Of a stretch of DNA of 64,000 bases, positions 45,731 to 55,263 are shown in pieces (position 1 is the stretch's first letter; each line of letters opens with the position of its first letter). Made by a program: the position numbers and the translations under genes. Location of the stretch: assembly GCA_002729885.1 (NCBI GenBank), contig PBUB01000004.1:124001-188000 (forward strand). Reading direction: 5' to 3'. The DNA is from Spirochaetaceae bacterium (GTDB lineage Bacteria > Spirochaetota > Leptospiria > Leptospirales > Leptonemataceae). The notes beneath the pieces were generated by a model. The model was given only the letters and a program-made list of their open reading frames with translations, searched no databases and was not told the origin of the DNA.

Positions 45731-48445
45731 ATGCGCAAATTCGGTCTCATTCTACTAATTGCAGCGGCCGCTCTCTTTATTGTTCTGCCCATCGCACTGG
45801 GCTCCGCCCTTCTGTTTGAATGGGACTCCATGGTGATTTTCCTGCGACTTTTCCGGGAGTTGTTCTTCACCCTGGTTCCAGGACTGCTCACTGCCGGCTT
45901 AATGCTATATTTCTTTGACCGACTGATAGCCTATTCTGAATCCCACAGCTGGACTGTATATTTCTGGCTGGGGGTTTTGATTCTGGGATCAATCTGGTAC
46001 TTTATGGCCTACACTGCCGCTCCGGACTCGGTTTTTCTCAGCGTGGAGAATATCGTTCCCGGTGATGAGCTGTTCTCCCCGGATCTGCAGGTATTCTCTC
46101 TATATTTCTCATTTACCGTTATTATTATCGCAGGCATTTTCTTACTTCGCTCTGTTCAGGATCTCAAATGGGATACTCTGAAATCCGGGGCCTTGCTTCT
46201 GGGATTTTTGATTTCTCTTGGATTTAGCTTTCTTCTTCATCGAGTACCTCTGATTACACAGATGGAAGACCAGGCCATCGGTATGCGGTATTCCTGGATG
46301 AGGGATCCTCATTCTCAGTTCTATGGAGATACGGGAGAGCGCTACTGTCAGCCACCTCTGACAAAAGAAGAACAGGCCCAGGAAGATATGGAGCGTTCTT
46401 CAGAGCAGGGAACCAGATCCCTGACCCCTCCACCGGATGGCATCCGAAGCGATATTGTAATTCTTGGATTGGATAATACTACAATTGAACGATTAAAAGG
46501 TAAGTGGCCCCTGAACTGGGAGGTTTATGGTAACCTGATCAATCTTTCCGACAATGCTAACGAAGCCATCCTGCTCTTTGACATTAGCTTCATCGATGAA
46601 AAAGGAGTCTTTGGAGGAGAAGATTGCGGAACAAAACTGAAGTGTGAGCCCATCGGCGGCAATCGCATGGTGCCTCAATCCCAGGCTCTGGCCCAGGCAG
46701 TAGAAAACTCCAAAATCGATATCCTTACTGACTTTCCGTTCGAAGTGGCGGCGAAGACTATGGATGATATTCCACAGATCCAGGAAAGGACAGATATCAT
46801 AAGTAGCAAGTTTCGCATAGAGAATGTAGAAAACCTGGAGCATGGAATGCCCTGGGGAAAACTGATGCATCCTCCTTACCCGGATCTGCTGCGTAACCTG
46901 GATGGGGCGGGATATGCAAACATTCTCAAGCATTCCTCGGGAATGAACTATCAGATGCCCATTGTGGCCATCTACGATAATCCTTTCAACAAGCGCAAAG
47001 AAGTGTATCCAGGTATTGACCTCATCGCGGCAGCCGAATACTACGGAGTGGATATTCGAAAGGATGTAAGCGTAGACTTCTTGAAAGGGGAAGTTAAGAT
47101 TTCCAACATCCCGGAAGGGGATTCCGCCATGGTTAATATGGAAACCTTTGAAGCGGTTCCCAAAATGGCGCGGCCCAACCCGGAACGCACGGTAACCATT
47201 CCCATCGATCGCACCGGACAGATGCTTATCAACTTTCGCGGCGGTAGATACTGCTTTAAGAGTTACAGCCTGCTGGACTTTATGGACCGGGCCGAAGCCA
47301 ACGAAAACTTTATCCAGAACTTCGATAAGAATATCATGCTGGTGGCGATGTACTATGCCACCGGTGTAGGAACAGCCAAGGATATTCACCTGTCGCCCTA
47401 CGGCGATATGGCCGGTATCGAGCACCACGCACATGCATTGAATACGATTTTGAACCAGGACTTTGCACGTAAGGTATCACCTGCAGTGGATCTACTGATT
47501 CTGGTGGCTCTGGGGCTTTTGATGGGTCTGTACCAGCCACGGGTTCCCACCTGGGCCAGTTTTGCAGCGGCCATCGCACTTTCTGCACTGTTTACCCTGG
47601 TTACATTGATCTATACATTCGGAGAGCTGTCTTTAATTCACGTATTTCCCACAGCCTTGATACAGGTCTTTACTGTTCTCGTAGGCTTTATTGGATTCCG
47701 GGCCCTGTCCGAAGAAGAAAACGTAAAATTCATTCGAAGTACCTTCTCCAAGTTCGTTTCCCAGGACGTTGTAGAGGAACTCCTGGCCAACCCGGATACA
47801 ATTACTCTGGGTGGATCCAAAAAGGAACTCACAGTATTCTTTTCCGATGTTCGAGGATTTACCACCATCTCGGAAAAACTGGGACCGGAAGAGCTTGTTC
47901 AGCTTCTGAACGAATACCTGTCAGAGATGACTGAGCTCATCATTGACTACCGAGGCACCATCGACAAATACATGGGTGATGCCATTATGGCCTTCTGGGG
48001 AGCGCCTGCCAGAAACGACGATCATGCCTACTATGCCTGTGTGGCCGCCCTATCTCAGGTACAGGCGCTGCGTCGATTGCAGGAGATGTGGTCGGACAGA
48101 AATATTCCTGTTCTCGACATCGGAATTGGTATCAATACCGGTGCAGCTGTTGTAGGAAATATGGGCTCCAGCCGCCGTATGGATTATACTCTAATGGGGG
48201 ACACAGTAAACCTGGGCTCTCGATTGGAAGGAATTACAAAAACCTACGGCGTGCGTACCTGTATTTCCGAATTCACCTACGAACGAGTGAAGGATCGAGT
48301 CTATGCAAGGGAGCTTGACCTGGTAAGGGTGAAGGGAAAACTGGAACCAGTGCGGATTTACGAGCTCATGGGGCTGGTAAATCCCGAAGACATCGAGAAC
48401 TTCAAAGTATCTCGTCAGGCCCAGGCGAAGTCGAAAAATGAGTAA
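45731..48445 (+). CDS. CHASE2-domain class III adenylate cyclase
   Basis: A membrane sensor that makes cAMP. From ATG 45731 there are about five N-terminal membrane helices, an extracytoplasmic CHASE2 domain (about residues 240-600, opening with IVILGLDNTTIERLKGKWPL), three more helices (VDLLILVALGLLMGLY and following), and a cytoplasmic cyclase domain (about residues 690-890). In the last, FFSDVRGFT and YMGDAIMAFWG hold the metal-binding Asp residues, the Lys in IDKYMGD and the Asp in MDYTLMGDT specify adenine, and NLGSRLEG gives the transition-state Asn/Arg. The catalytic set is complete. Five N-terminal helices before CHASE2 are more than usual. The stop overlaps the dxs start by eight bases. 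Confidence 0.93.
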   Translation: MRKFGLILLIAAAALFIVLPIALGSALLFEWDSMVIFLRLFRELFFTLVPGLLTAGLMLYFFDRLIAYSESHSWTVYFWLGVLILGSIWYFMAYTAAPDSVFLSVENIVPGDELFSPDLQVFSLYFSFTVIIIAGIFLLRSVQDLKWDTLKSGALLLGFLISLGFSFLLHRVPLITQMEDQAIGMRYSWMRDPHSQFYGDTGERYCQPPLTKEEQAQEDMERSSEQGTRSLTPPPDGIRSDIVILGLDNTTIERLKGKWPLNWEVYGNLINLSDNANEAILLFDISFIDEKGVFGGEDCGTKLKCEPIGGNRMVPQSQALAQAVENSKIDILTDFPFEVAAKTMDDIPQIQERTDIISSKFRIENVENLEHGMPWGKLMHPPYPDLLRNLDGAGYANILKHSSGMNYQMPIVAIYDNPFNKRKEVYPGIDLIAAAEYYGVDIRKDVSVDFLKGEVKISNIPEGDSAMVNMETFEAVPKMARPNPERTVTIPIDRTGQMLINFRGGRYCFKSYSLLDFMDRAEANENFIQNFDKNIMLVAMYYATGVGTAKDIHLSPYGDMAGIEHHAHALNTILNQDFARKVSPAVDLLILVALGLLMGLYQPRVPTWASFAAAIALSALFTLVTLIYTFGELSLIHVFPTALIQVFTVLVGFIGFRALSEEENVKFIRSTFSKFVSQDVVEELLANPDTITLGGSKKELTVFFSDVRGFTTISEKLGPEELVQLLNEYLSEMTELIIDYRGTIDKYMGDAIMAFWGAPARNDDHAYYACVAALSQVQALRRLQEMWSDRNIPVLDIGIGINTGAAVVGNMGSSRRMDYTLMGDTVNLGSRLEGITKTYGVRTCISEFTYERVKDRVYARELDLVRVKGKLEPVRIYELMGLVNPEDIENFKVSRQAQAKSKNE

Positions 48446-50363
48446 TTACCCGCTACTGGATCAGATCAACCTACCGGCAGATCTGCGTAAATTTGGCGAA
48501 AAAGATCTGTCCGGGGTGTGTCAGGACGTCAGAGAATACATTATCGACACTCTTTCCGAGGTTGGGGGGCATTTCGCATCCAACCTCGGTGTGGTGGAAC
48601 TCACCGTTGCGCTCCATTACGTACTGAACACTCCTCAGGATAAACTGATCTGGGACGTAGGTCATCAAATCTATCCTCATAAAGTACTTACAGGTCGCAA
48701 GGATCGGCTGCGCACCGTACGCAAAAGGCATGGGCTTTCTGGATTTCCCAAGCGTGAGGAATCCGAATACGATCTCTACAATACCGGTCATGCAGGCACA
48801 TCCATCAGTCAGGTGCTGGGAGAAGCAGTAGCCCGGGACATCCAGGGCAAATCCCATCGATGCGTCGCCGTCATCGGAGATGCATCGATTGCTTCCGGTA
48901 TGGCTTTTGAGGCCCTGAACCATGGCGGCCATGTAAAGAATGATTGCGTTGTAATTTTAAACGATAACGATATGAGCATCTCCCGCAACGTAGGTGCTCT
49001 GAACCAGTATTTGAATCGAATGCTGATCAGCTCTCTCTACAATCGATGGCGACGACTGTGGTATCGATTCCTGGTCTGGCTTCCCGTACTGGGTCCTGCT
49101 TTCAGGCTCTTCTCTCGCAGAATTGAGCGATCTATCAAGGACCTGCTCACTCCAGGCTCTTTATTCGAGGACTTTGGCTTTCGCTATATTGGTCCCATCG
49201 ACGGCCATGATGTAAATGAGCTGGTGCGGGTGCTTCAAAGGACCCTGAAGATGAAGGGCCCGATTCTCATTCATGCTCTGACTCAGAAAGGGAAGGGATA
49301 CCGTCCCGCTGAGGAGAATCCCATTCGCTATCATAGTGTTACTCTGTTCGATCGAAAAGATGGAACATTCAAGAAGGCGCCCAGCAAGAAGATTGGCTTC
49401 AGTGATGTGGTTGGAAATACACTACTGGAGATATTCGAAAAGAATAACCGTGCAGTGGCCGTAACCCCGGCTATGATTGAAGGTAGTGGACTGCGCAAGT
49501 TGTCTGAAACCTACCCCGATCGAGTGCATGATGTAGGCATCGCCGAGCAGCATTCCGTGGCCTATGCAGGAGCCCTGGCTTCCGGTGGTGCCATCCCCTA
49601 CATGTGTATCTACTCTACGTTTCTGAACCGTGCTCTGGATCAGCTTATCCAGGATGTAGCTTTGATGAACCTGCCGGTGCGATTTGTTATTGATCGAGGC
49701 GGATGTGTGGGACCGGACGGAGAAACCCATCAGGGACTCTACGACACAGGTATCCTGTACACCATGCCCAACATGGCGCTTTATGCCCCGGCCACCGGTG
49801 CAGAACTGAAGACGTTTCTTAAATATGCAGAGACCTACGATGAAGGTCCTATCGCTGTTCGATTTCCCAAAGCAGCCTGCGATCCAGAATCAGTAGATGA
49901 GCCGGTAAATATTCAGGATAAAGCACCTGTGGTACACGGCCATGGAAAGGATGTAGCCATGGTGGCCGTAGGAGTCATGTGGGAGCAAGCCCTGGAAGCA
50001 GAAAAGATTCTGAGAAACGATCATGGCATTCTTTCCACAGTGCTGGGACTGCGATGGGTTCGCCCTCTGGATATGCGAGCTCTGGTAGAAAGCCTGGAAG
50101 ACGTAGATCACTTTGTATTCATTGAAGATGCTTACATTCATTGTAGCGCTAGCACCAGCATCCTGGAACAACTTCCGCCAGACATAAAGGCTAAACATTT
50201 GCGTACCTTCGCATTCCCTTCTGAGTCCATAGATCATGGAACCAGAGAAGAGATCATGGAGCAATATGATCTGAGCGGAACCCGAATTGCCGATGCAATC
50301 CGTCAGATTCGCTTCCCGGAAGGAAAAATCATATCGAGGGTTGCAGGAAGTTCCGAAGCATAA
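48438..50363 (+). CDS. dxs: 1-deoxy-D-xylulose-5-phosphate synthase
   Basis: First enzyme of the MEP isoprenoid pathway, joining pyruvate and glyceraldehyde-3-phosphate with thiamine diphosphate. LIWDVGHQIYPHKVLTGR, the ThDP/Mg site AVIGDASIASGMAFEALNH with ILNDNDMSIS, and the catalytic Glu in VGIAEQHSVAYAGAL are all present, and the protein is full length (641 residues). The GDG of the ThDP motif is GDA here, a variant I believe occurs in other phyla too. It begins inside the last codons of the cyclase gene and ends at a hairpin that reaches the start codon of the TPR gene. IspG (31 kb) belongs to the same pathway. Confidence 0.96.
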   Translation: MSNYPLLDQINLPADLRKFGEKDLSGVCQDVREYIIDTLSEVGGHFASNLGVVELTVALHYVLNTPQDKLIWDVGHQIYPHKVLTGRKDRLRTVRKRHGLSGFPKREESEYDLYNTGHAGTSISQVLGEAVARDIQGKSHRCVAVIGDASIASGMAFEALNHGGHVKNDCVVILNDNDMSISRNVGALNQYLNRMLISSLYNRWRRLWYRFLVWLPVLGPAFRLFSRRIERSIKDLLTPGSLFEDFGFRYIGPIDGHDVNELVRVLQRTLKMKGPILIHALTQKGKGYRPAEENPIRYHSVTLFDRKDGTFKKAPSKKIGFSDVVGNTLLEIFEKNNRAVAVTPAMIEGSGLRKLSETYPDRVHDVGIAEQHSVAYAGALASGGAIPYMCIYSTFLNRALDQLIQDVALMNLPVRFVIDRGGCVGPDGETHQGLYDTGILYTMPNMALYAPATGAELKTFLKYAETYDEGPIAVRFPKAACDPESVDEPVNIQDKAPVVHGHGKDVAMVAVGVMWEQALEAEKILRNDHGILSTVLGLRWVRPLDMRALVESLEDVDHFVFIEDAYIHCSASTSILEQLPPDIKAKHLRTFAFPSESIDHGTREEIMEQYDLSGTRIADAIRQIRFPEGKIISRVAGSSEA

Positions 50364-50382
50364 AGCAAGAATTTGCTTTATG
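50359..50382 (+). promoter_or_regulatory. Hairpin joining the dxs stop codon and the next start codon
   Basis: CATAAAGCAA (50359-50368), a GAAT loop, then its exact reverse complement TTGCTTTATG (50373-50382). The left arm contains the dxs stop TAA (50361-50363) and the right arm contains the ATG (50380-50382) of the TPR gene, which lacks a ribosome site of its own. A ribosome ending dxs would open the stem and expose the start, so translational coupling is the natural reading (inference). Confidence 0.7.
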
Positions 50383-50910
50383 AAAACAGTACACCCAGCA
50401 TCATTAGAAACAATACAACAGGCCATGGACCTGGCGGCTCAAGGAAAGATGGAGCCCGCCGAATATTTTTTGTTAAGAGCCCATGAGATTGATCCGTCCT
50501 CATCAGTAGGATGCGTCCTCGGATGGTTCTACGCGCAACAAATGAAAGACCAGGCAAAAGGCGATAGATATCTTTATAAGGCGGTGCTCCAGGATCGAAG
50601 AAATGCTACTTCAACCCTGGAACTTGCTGTATATTTATATGAAACCCATCGATTGGATCGGGCCTGCGCCTGGTTCTATCGGTGTCTGCGCTGCCCGGAC
50701 AAAAAGGTGCATCCAGTGGCCCTGTATTTTCTGGCCCGCATCTATCAGCAGTGGAATCGTCCAGAGCGTTCACTGAGATATCTGCACCTGGCCTTGCGCA
50801 TGAAGCCAGATTTTGAAGCGGCAAATCGTTTTTTGAATCGATTGAAAAAGAGCGGCCTTGCAGAAAACTACACCTCGAATGACAGCAATCCCGGACAAAT
50901 CCGGTTCTGA
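50380..50910 (+). CDS. Small TPR-like protein, 176 aa
   Basis: A helical repeat protein with about four TPR-like units: QAMDLAAQGKMEPAEYFLLRAHEIDP, then YLYKAVLQDRRNATSTLELAVYLYE, RACAWFYRCLRCPDKKVHPVALYFLARIYQ and RSLRYLHLALRMKPDFEAANR (each read in parts). TPRs serve as protein-protein docking surfaces; the partner is unknown. There is no signal peptide. It sits 16 bases after dxs, with the start codon inside a perfect hairpin, and its 3' end overlaps the helicase gene by 32 bases. The frame extends upstream into dxs, but that part is not TPR-like. Confidence 0.83.
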   Translation: MKTVHPASLETIQQAMDLAAQGKMEPAEYFLLRAHEIDPSSSVGCVLGWFYAQQMKDQAKGDRYLYKAVLQDRRNATSTLELAVYLYETHRLDRACAWFYRCLRCPDKKVHPVALYFLARIYQQWNRPERSLRYLHLALRMKPDFEAANRFLNRLKKSGLAENYTSNDSNPGQIRF

Positions 50911-53164
50911 CAACGGCCGAACTGAAAAGATTCCTTCGGCCTTGAAGCAGGCCTTTTCCTCACTTTCCGAGCACATTTCCGGATTTCAGCTGCGAGATAA
51001 GCAGCTGGAATTTGCCAGTGCCTGCAATAGTACTCTTACTCATTCAAGTACGCTCTTAATTGAGGCAGGCACGGGAATCGGCAAAACCCTGGGATATCTT
51101 ATTCCTCTAATTGCATATGCTCGCAGAAACCAGGTGCGAGTGGCCATAAGCACAGAAACCAGAAACCTGCAGCATCAAATCCTACAGAAGGATCTTCCTC
51201 TGGCATTAAAGGCCCTGGGCCTTTCCGGCGAGGAGTTCCGGGCCGAAGTGTGCATGGGGGCTTCCAACTATCTTTGCATTCGCAGAATGCATCGCACTGG
51301 AAAGGAAATACCACCGGACCGGGCCGAGGAATATGAGAAGCTCCTGGCCTTCCATTCCGAAAACTCCATCGCCATGCGAACCGAGGCACCGGTAAGTCCT
51401 CAGCTATGGGCCCGAGTAGGGAGGGATCCAGAGGATTGCCTGGGTCGTAAGTGTATGTATTACGATCATTCGCCCTATTTTCTGGCCAGGGAGCGATGGA
51501 GACAGGCCCATCTCTTAATTATGAATCACAGCCTGCTGGCCGCTCATATGGAAAGCAAAGGTCAGCTACTGCCTGAATTCCATGCAATAGTGGTGGATGA
51601 AGCCCATGGAGTTGCAGAAACCATAAATCGCAGTCGAGTAATGCGGATGGGACCGGCAGAACTGGATCAGCTGGCCAAATCTGGCCTGGTTCAGAATCCG
51701 GAACTGCTTCAGGCCACAGAAGGTCTGAAAAAGGAACTGCAACATGTATTTCGTCTGGAACCAGGATACAGAGTCCGAATTCGCAAAGGTCTGAAGCTCA
51801 GTCTTTTATCCGGCTTTATGGAAGCATGTCGCCATACACTTTCCATGGTGGATGAGCGAATGGAGCAGGAAGAGGATCTCTTTAGCGGCGAAGAAGATCG
51901 AATGCAAACCGAAAACATGCTCGAGCTTCAGTTTCAAAAGAATCGGCTGAACGATGCCATTCAGTTCTTTGATGGAATCTCGGTAGACGAAAGCGAAAAT
52001 CATGTGCGCTGGGCTGAAGGAAACAAAGCCGGCATTGATCTATTCGCAGGACCCGTTCAATCAGGACCTTTTATTCGAGAAAGACTGATTCAATCCATGG
52101 ATGCAACAATTCTATGTTCTGCAACCCTCAAGACCGGTGCCGATTTCAGTTTCATTCGCCAGGGCCTGGGCCTGGAAACATCGAAAAAGCAATCTTCCAG
52201 AAGAGATGAGCCCCGATATCAGGAAGTCCAGAAAAACCAGCCGGGCCAGTCTTCAACTTCAGGCCATGATGGGAATATGCACGGCCGCCCGAAGGCAGAA
52301 TCCGAAGGTTCGATACCGCCTGACCAGGAGCCCTATTACCCGGAGCTGGAAGATGATTTCTCCACGGATGTACACCCACCAGAACCCTCCGTCGACCAGA
52401 TCAACGGTGAGATCGAATCAGAAGAGACTGAAGATGCATTTGATGATTCGGACAATGGAGTTCCGGCGGTGCAGGAACTGAGTTTGCCGTCTCCTTTTGA
52501 TTATCCCAACCAGGCCATTCTTTATTTGCCGGCCAGCATTCCGGATCCTGCTCAGAACGAACAACTCTACAATGAGAGATGTGCCGCAGAAATCCAGCAT
52601 ATGCTCGGACTTACCGGTGGAGGATGCTTCGTTCTATTTACCTCGCGAAAGAGTCTCAAGCAGATTCATGATCTTCTAAGAAACTATCTGGAGGAGGCGG
52701 ATTTTCCTGTGATTTCGCAGCTCGATATGGATGCGGGTCGTGCCATTCGAGAGTTTAGAAAAGATCCATCATCCGTGCTCTTTGGGCTGGCCAGTTTCTG
52801 GCAAGGTGTGGATGTTTCTGGAGATGATTTGCGAAGCGTCATACTCTGTAGAATTCCCTTTCAGGTGCCGGATGATCCTCTGGTAGAAGCGCGGATAGAA
52901 AGCGAAAAGCAACTGGGTAGAACTCCGTTCATGACCATTCAATTGCCCCATGCCATTCTGAGGCTGAAGCAGGGGGCTGGCCGATTGATTCGAGGGGAAA
53001 GAGACCGCGGTATCATCGCCATACTGGATCCAAGAATAAGAACCAGAAGATACGGAAAGACCATTCTGGATTCCCTCCCTCCGGCCAGACCGGTGAGCAG
53101 TCGCAGGGAACTGGAAGAGGCATATGCAGAACTGTGGGAATCCGTAATTACTGCCGATACCTGA
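50879..53164 (+). CDS. DinG/XPD-like superfamily 2 helicase with an acidic insert
   Basis: A 5'-3' DNA helicase of the iron-sulfur XPD/DinG family, acting in repair and replication-conflict resolution. Walker A is EAGTGIGKTLGYL, the cluster cysteines are in VCMGASNYLC and EDCLGRKC, the DEAH box is VVDEAHGVAE, motif III gives LCSATL, and motif VI reads QGAGRLIRGERDRG. Between motif III and the second RecA domain is an insert of about 110 residues, rich in Ser, Gln, Glu, Asp and Pro, with no regular structure. The preferred start is ATG 50879 (an in-frame TTG lies seven codons before). It overlaps the TPR gene and is followed three bases later by the LPP20-like gene. Confidence 0.92.
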   Translation: MTAIPDKSGSDNGRTEKIPSALKQAFSSLSEHISGFQLRDKQLEFASACNSTLTHSSTLLIEAGTGIGKTLGYLIPLIAYARRNQVRVAISTETRNLQHQILQKDLPLALKALGLSGEEFRAEVCMGASNYLCIRRMHRTGKEIPPDRAEEYEKLLAFHSENSIAMRTEAPVSPQLWARVGRDPEDCLGRKCMYYDHSPYFLARERWRQAHLLIMNHSLLAAHMESKGQLLPEFHAIVVDEAHGVAETINRSRVMRMGPAELDQLAKSGLVQNPELLQATEGLKKELQHVFRLEPGYRVRIRKGLKLSLLSGFMEACRHTLSMVDERMEQEEDLFSGEEDRMQTENMLELQFQKNRLNDAIQFFDGISVDESENHVRWAEGNKAGIDLFAGPVQSGPFIRERLIQSMDATILCSATLKTGADFSFIRQGLGLETSKKQSSRRDEPRYQEVQKNQPGQSSTSGHDGNMHGRPKAESEGSIPPDQEPYYPELEDDFSTDVHPPEPSVDQINGEIESEETEDAFDDSDNGVPAVQELSLPSPFDYPNQAILYLPASIPDPAQNEQLYNERCAAEIQHMLGLTGGGCFVLFTSRKSLKQIHDLLRNYLEEADFPVISQLDMDAGRAIREFRKDPSSVLFGLASFWQGVDVSGDDLRSVILCRIPFQVPDDPLVEARIESEKQLGRTPFMTIQLPHAILRLKQGAGRLIRGERDRGIIAILDPRIRTRRYGKTILDSLPPARPVSSRRELEEAYAELWESVITADT

Positions 53165-53167
53165 ATT

Positions 53168-54052
53168 ATGTCCGTTCGAACATTTCTGGCACCGGTGGCC
53201 ATTGCTTCCCTGATTCTGATTCAGCCGGCCATCCAGGCCATAGGCCCGGAACCCGGCGCACCGTTTGCTATCCGTTCCTTTCATTTTGTACAGCAGGTGG
53301 ATGATTCCACTTTCATTAACTGGACAGGTGGATTCATCTATACATCCATCAAGGTGCCACTCAAAAGAGTTAATAGCAAAGATGCTCCTTCAGCGGATAC
53401 TCCCGGTTCTCTCACCGAGGCAAGGGCCATGGCTCGTCAGGAGGCGGAACGACTGGCCATGGGTAAGCTCTTTTCGGCCATGAAGCATTTTCCAGTGGAA
53501 TCCAATAAGTCGGTCATGGATCTTCTTCAGGACAATGAACGATTCCGGATGCAATTCGGTCGACTTCAGGATCGAGTGAAAATCAAGTCCAGACGGACTG
53601 GAGAAGGATATGTGGCTCTGGAACTCGGGCTGTATCTGTACGGCAGGAACGGACTTCTGGGAATTTTGCCGGATCGATCCGGAGAATATATTCCTTCCAT
53701 GAGTCCGGAAGGACCAGAAGATGAGGTTACTGGAATCATTGTCATGATCGACGAAGGATTAAAATTCAATCCTGTGCTCAGGCCTGCGCTGTATATGAGT
53801 AATGGTCGCAGGATTTACGGGCCTGGTACCCTGCAGCCGGGTTTGAGCAGACCACCGGTGCTGTACTTTAAGAATCTTTCCGAGGCCCGGGACCGGGGAA
53901 ATGCCGGATTACGACCTGCCATCATTTATGCCACGGAAATCATCAATAACGGAGATGCGGTGATTGACTCCTCGGATGCTCGAAGGATTCTGGGAAGCCG
54001 TAGCGGCCGACAGGCACTGCGAGAATCCAGAATAATCTTTGTAATGCCATGA
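53168..54052 (+). CDS. Exported LPP20-like protein
   Basis: A signal peptide (VRTFLAPVAIASLILIQPAIQA) is followed by a domain resembling the LPP20/FlgT-like fold. A segment EARAMARQEAERLAMGKLFSAM leads into the strand pair RVKIKSRRTGEGYVALELGLYLYG, the typical repeat of a long helix followed by modification strands. It should be periplasmic or envelope-associated. Some relatives belong to flagellar or outer-membrane assemblies. C-terminally about 120 more residues (VTGIIVMIDEGLKFNPV) are unrecognised. It starts three bases after the helicase stop, and its stop overlaps the kinase start (ATGA). Confidence 0.72.
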   Translation: MSVRTFLAPVAIASLILIQPAIQAIGPEPGAPFAIRSFHFVQQVDDSTFINWTGGFIYTSIKVPLKRVNSKDAPSADTPGSLTEARAMARQEAERLAMGKLFSAMKHFPVESNKSVMDLLQDNERFRMQFGRLQDRVKIKSRRTGEGYVALELGLYLYGRNGLLGILPDRSGEYIPSMSPEGPEDEVTGIIVMIDEGLKFNPVLRPALYMSNGRRIYGPGTLQPGLSRPPVLYFKNLSEARDRGNAGLRPAIIYATEIINNGDAVIDSSDARRILGSRSGRQALRESRIIFVMP

Positions 54053-55029
54053 GGCCAGATCGCATAGAGCAAATCATTTCCGAATTCGGTCGGCGGCCAA
54101 TCATCGTTCTCGGTGATTTCATGATCGATGAGTACATCTTCGGTTCTGTAGAAAGAATCTCTCCGGAAGCACCGGTTCCCGTAGTGGAGCAAAAACGAGT
54201 GGAGCGAATTCCTGGAGGAGCCGGGAATGTGGTCTGCAATCTTCGAGCTCTGGGTGTGCCGGTTATCGCTTCCGGAATTTGTGGCTTCGATGATCGCGGC
54301 CAGGAACTGGAAAGAGATCTAATCGATCTTGGAGTGGATCAGGGCAGAATTCTATTCGAGAAACTGGAACGACCTACTACACGAAAGACCAGGATTTTTG
54401 CAGCCAATCAGCAGGTTTGTCGCCTGGATCTGGAAGATCGTAGTCCAATTTCAGAAAAAACTGTAACCTCTCTTATGAATCGGCTTGATGAAGCGCTGGC
54501 CAATTCGGCTGCCATCATTCTTTCCGATTACGATAAGGGAGTCATTGTTCCGGAGTTGATCAACCGCATTGTTGAGCGAGCAGCGAAACAGAGTACCTAT
54601 GTGGCAGTGGATCCCCAGGTAACTCACTTCAGCCAGTATCGAAACGTAGATATACTGACGCCCAATCATCATGAAGCCGGGCGTTTCCTTCTGCGAGAAC
54701 TCAAGACCGATGAGGCGGTGGAAGCAGGGGGCAAAGAAATCCTGGAAAGGCTCAATTGCAAAAGTTTGCTCATCACTCGCGGCGAAAAAGGAATGAGTCT
54801 CATTGAGCCAGATCGCACTCGTCACTTTCCTACCGTAGCTACCGAAGTCTTCGATGTAACCGGTGCAGGAGATACCGTCATTTCAGTTTTTACTCTTGTA
54901 ATGTCCAGTGGCGGCACCCTTGAAGAAGCTGTCCATTTAAGCAACTATGCAGCAGGTCTCGTAATTCGAAGAATCGGCGCAGCTACAGTGGAAGCAAATG
55001 AATTGCTTGGGGCAGCCACCGAAGGATAA
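54049..55029 (+). CDS. rfaE1: D-glycero-beta-D-manno-heptose-7-phosphate kinase (RfaE domain I)
   Basis: Phosphorylates heptose-7-phosphate at C1 for ADP-heptose, a lipopolysaccharide core sugar. It is a PfkB-family kinase: GGAGNVVCNLRALG near residue 60 and the ATP/catalytic motif DVTGAGDTVIS near residue 270 are present, and the N-terminus (VLGDFMIDEYIFGSVERISPE, read in parts) is diagnostic of the RfaE/HldE kinase half. In E. coli this domain is fused to the adenylyltransferase; here that part is a separate gene 234 bases downstream. The start ATG overlaps the LPP20-like stop. It supports an LPS-bearing outer membrane. Confidence 0.93.
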   Translation: MRPDRIEQIISEFGRRPIIVLGDFMIDEYIFGSVERISPEAPVPVVEQKRVERIPGGAGNVVCNLRALGVPVIASGICGFDDRGQELERDLIDLGVDQGRILFEKLERPTTRKTRIFAANQQVCRLDLEDRSPISEKTVTSLMNRLDEALANSAAIILSDYDKGVIVPELINRIVERAAKQSTYVAVDPQVTHFSQYRNVDILTPNHHEAGRFLLRELKTDEAVEAGGKEILERLNCKSLLITRGEKGMSLIEPDRTRHFPTVATEVFDVTGAGDTVISVFTLVMSSGGTLEEAVHLSNYAAGLVIRRIGAATVEANELLGAATEG

Positions 55030-55263
55030 AACTCTGTGGGCGCAGGAATTTAGATAGATCCGGGCGCGGCGCCTGGTACCGGCAGACTCAGGAAAGTAGA
55101 CGTGGCCAGGGAGACGCAGGGATGGAAGCGCGGCAAGGCAAAGGCAGGAAAGCAGACGTGGGGCAGCAAGCGTTCAACCTGCAGAGCCTTAATTTCCAGA
55201 GCCTATGGAGGTTCCACGACATGGACGCAATACCCAGAGAGACTCGCGCAGCCCGAGAAAGAA

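Noticed and set aside
46493..47434. 313-codon open frame antisense to the adenylate cyclase
   Set aside because: It lies entirely opposite the CHASE2-coding region, has no family-like motif, and the sense protein is clearly real.
55102..55263. N-terminal extension of rfaE2
   Set aside because: Arg/Lys/Gly-rich peptide unlike the family; ATG 55264 gives the normal protein start.
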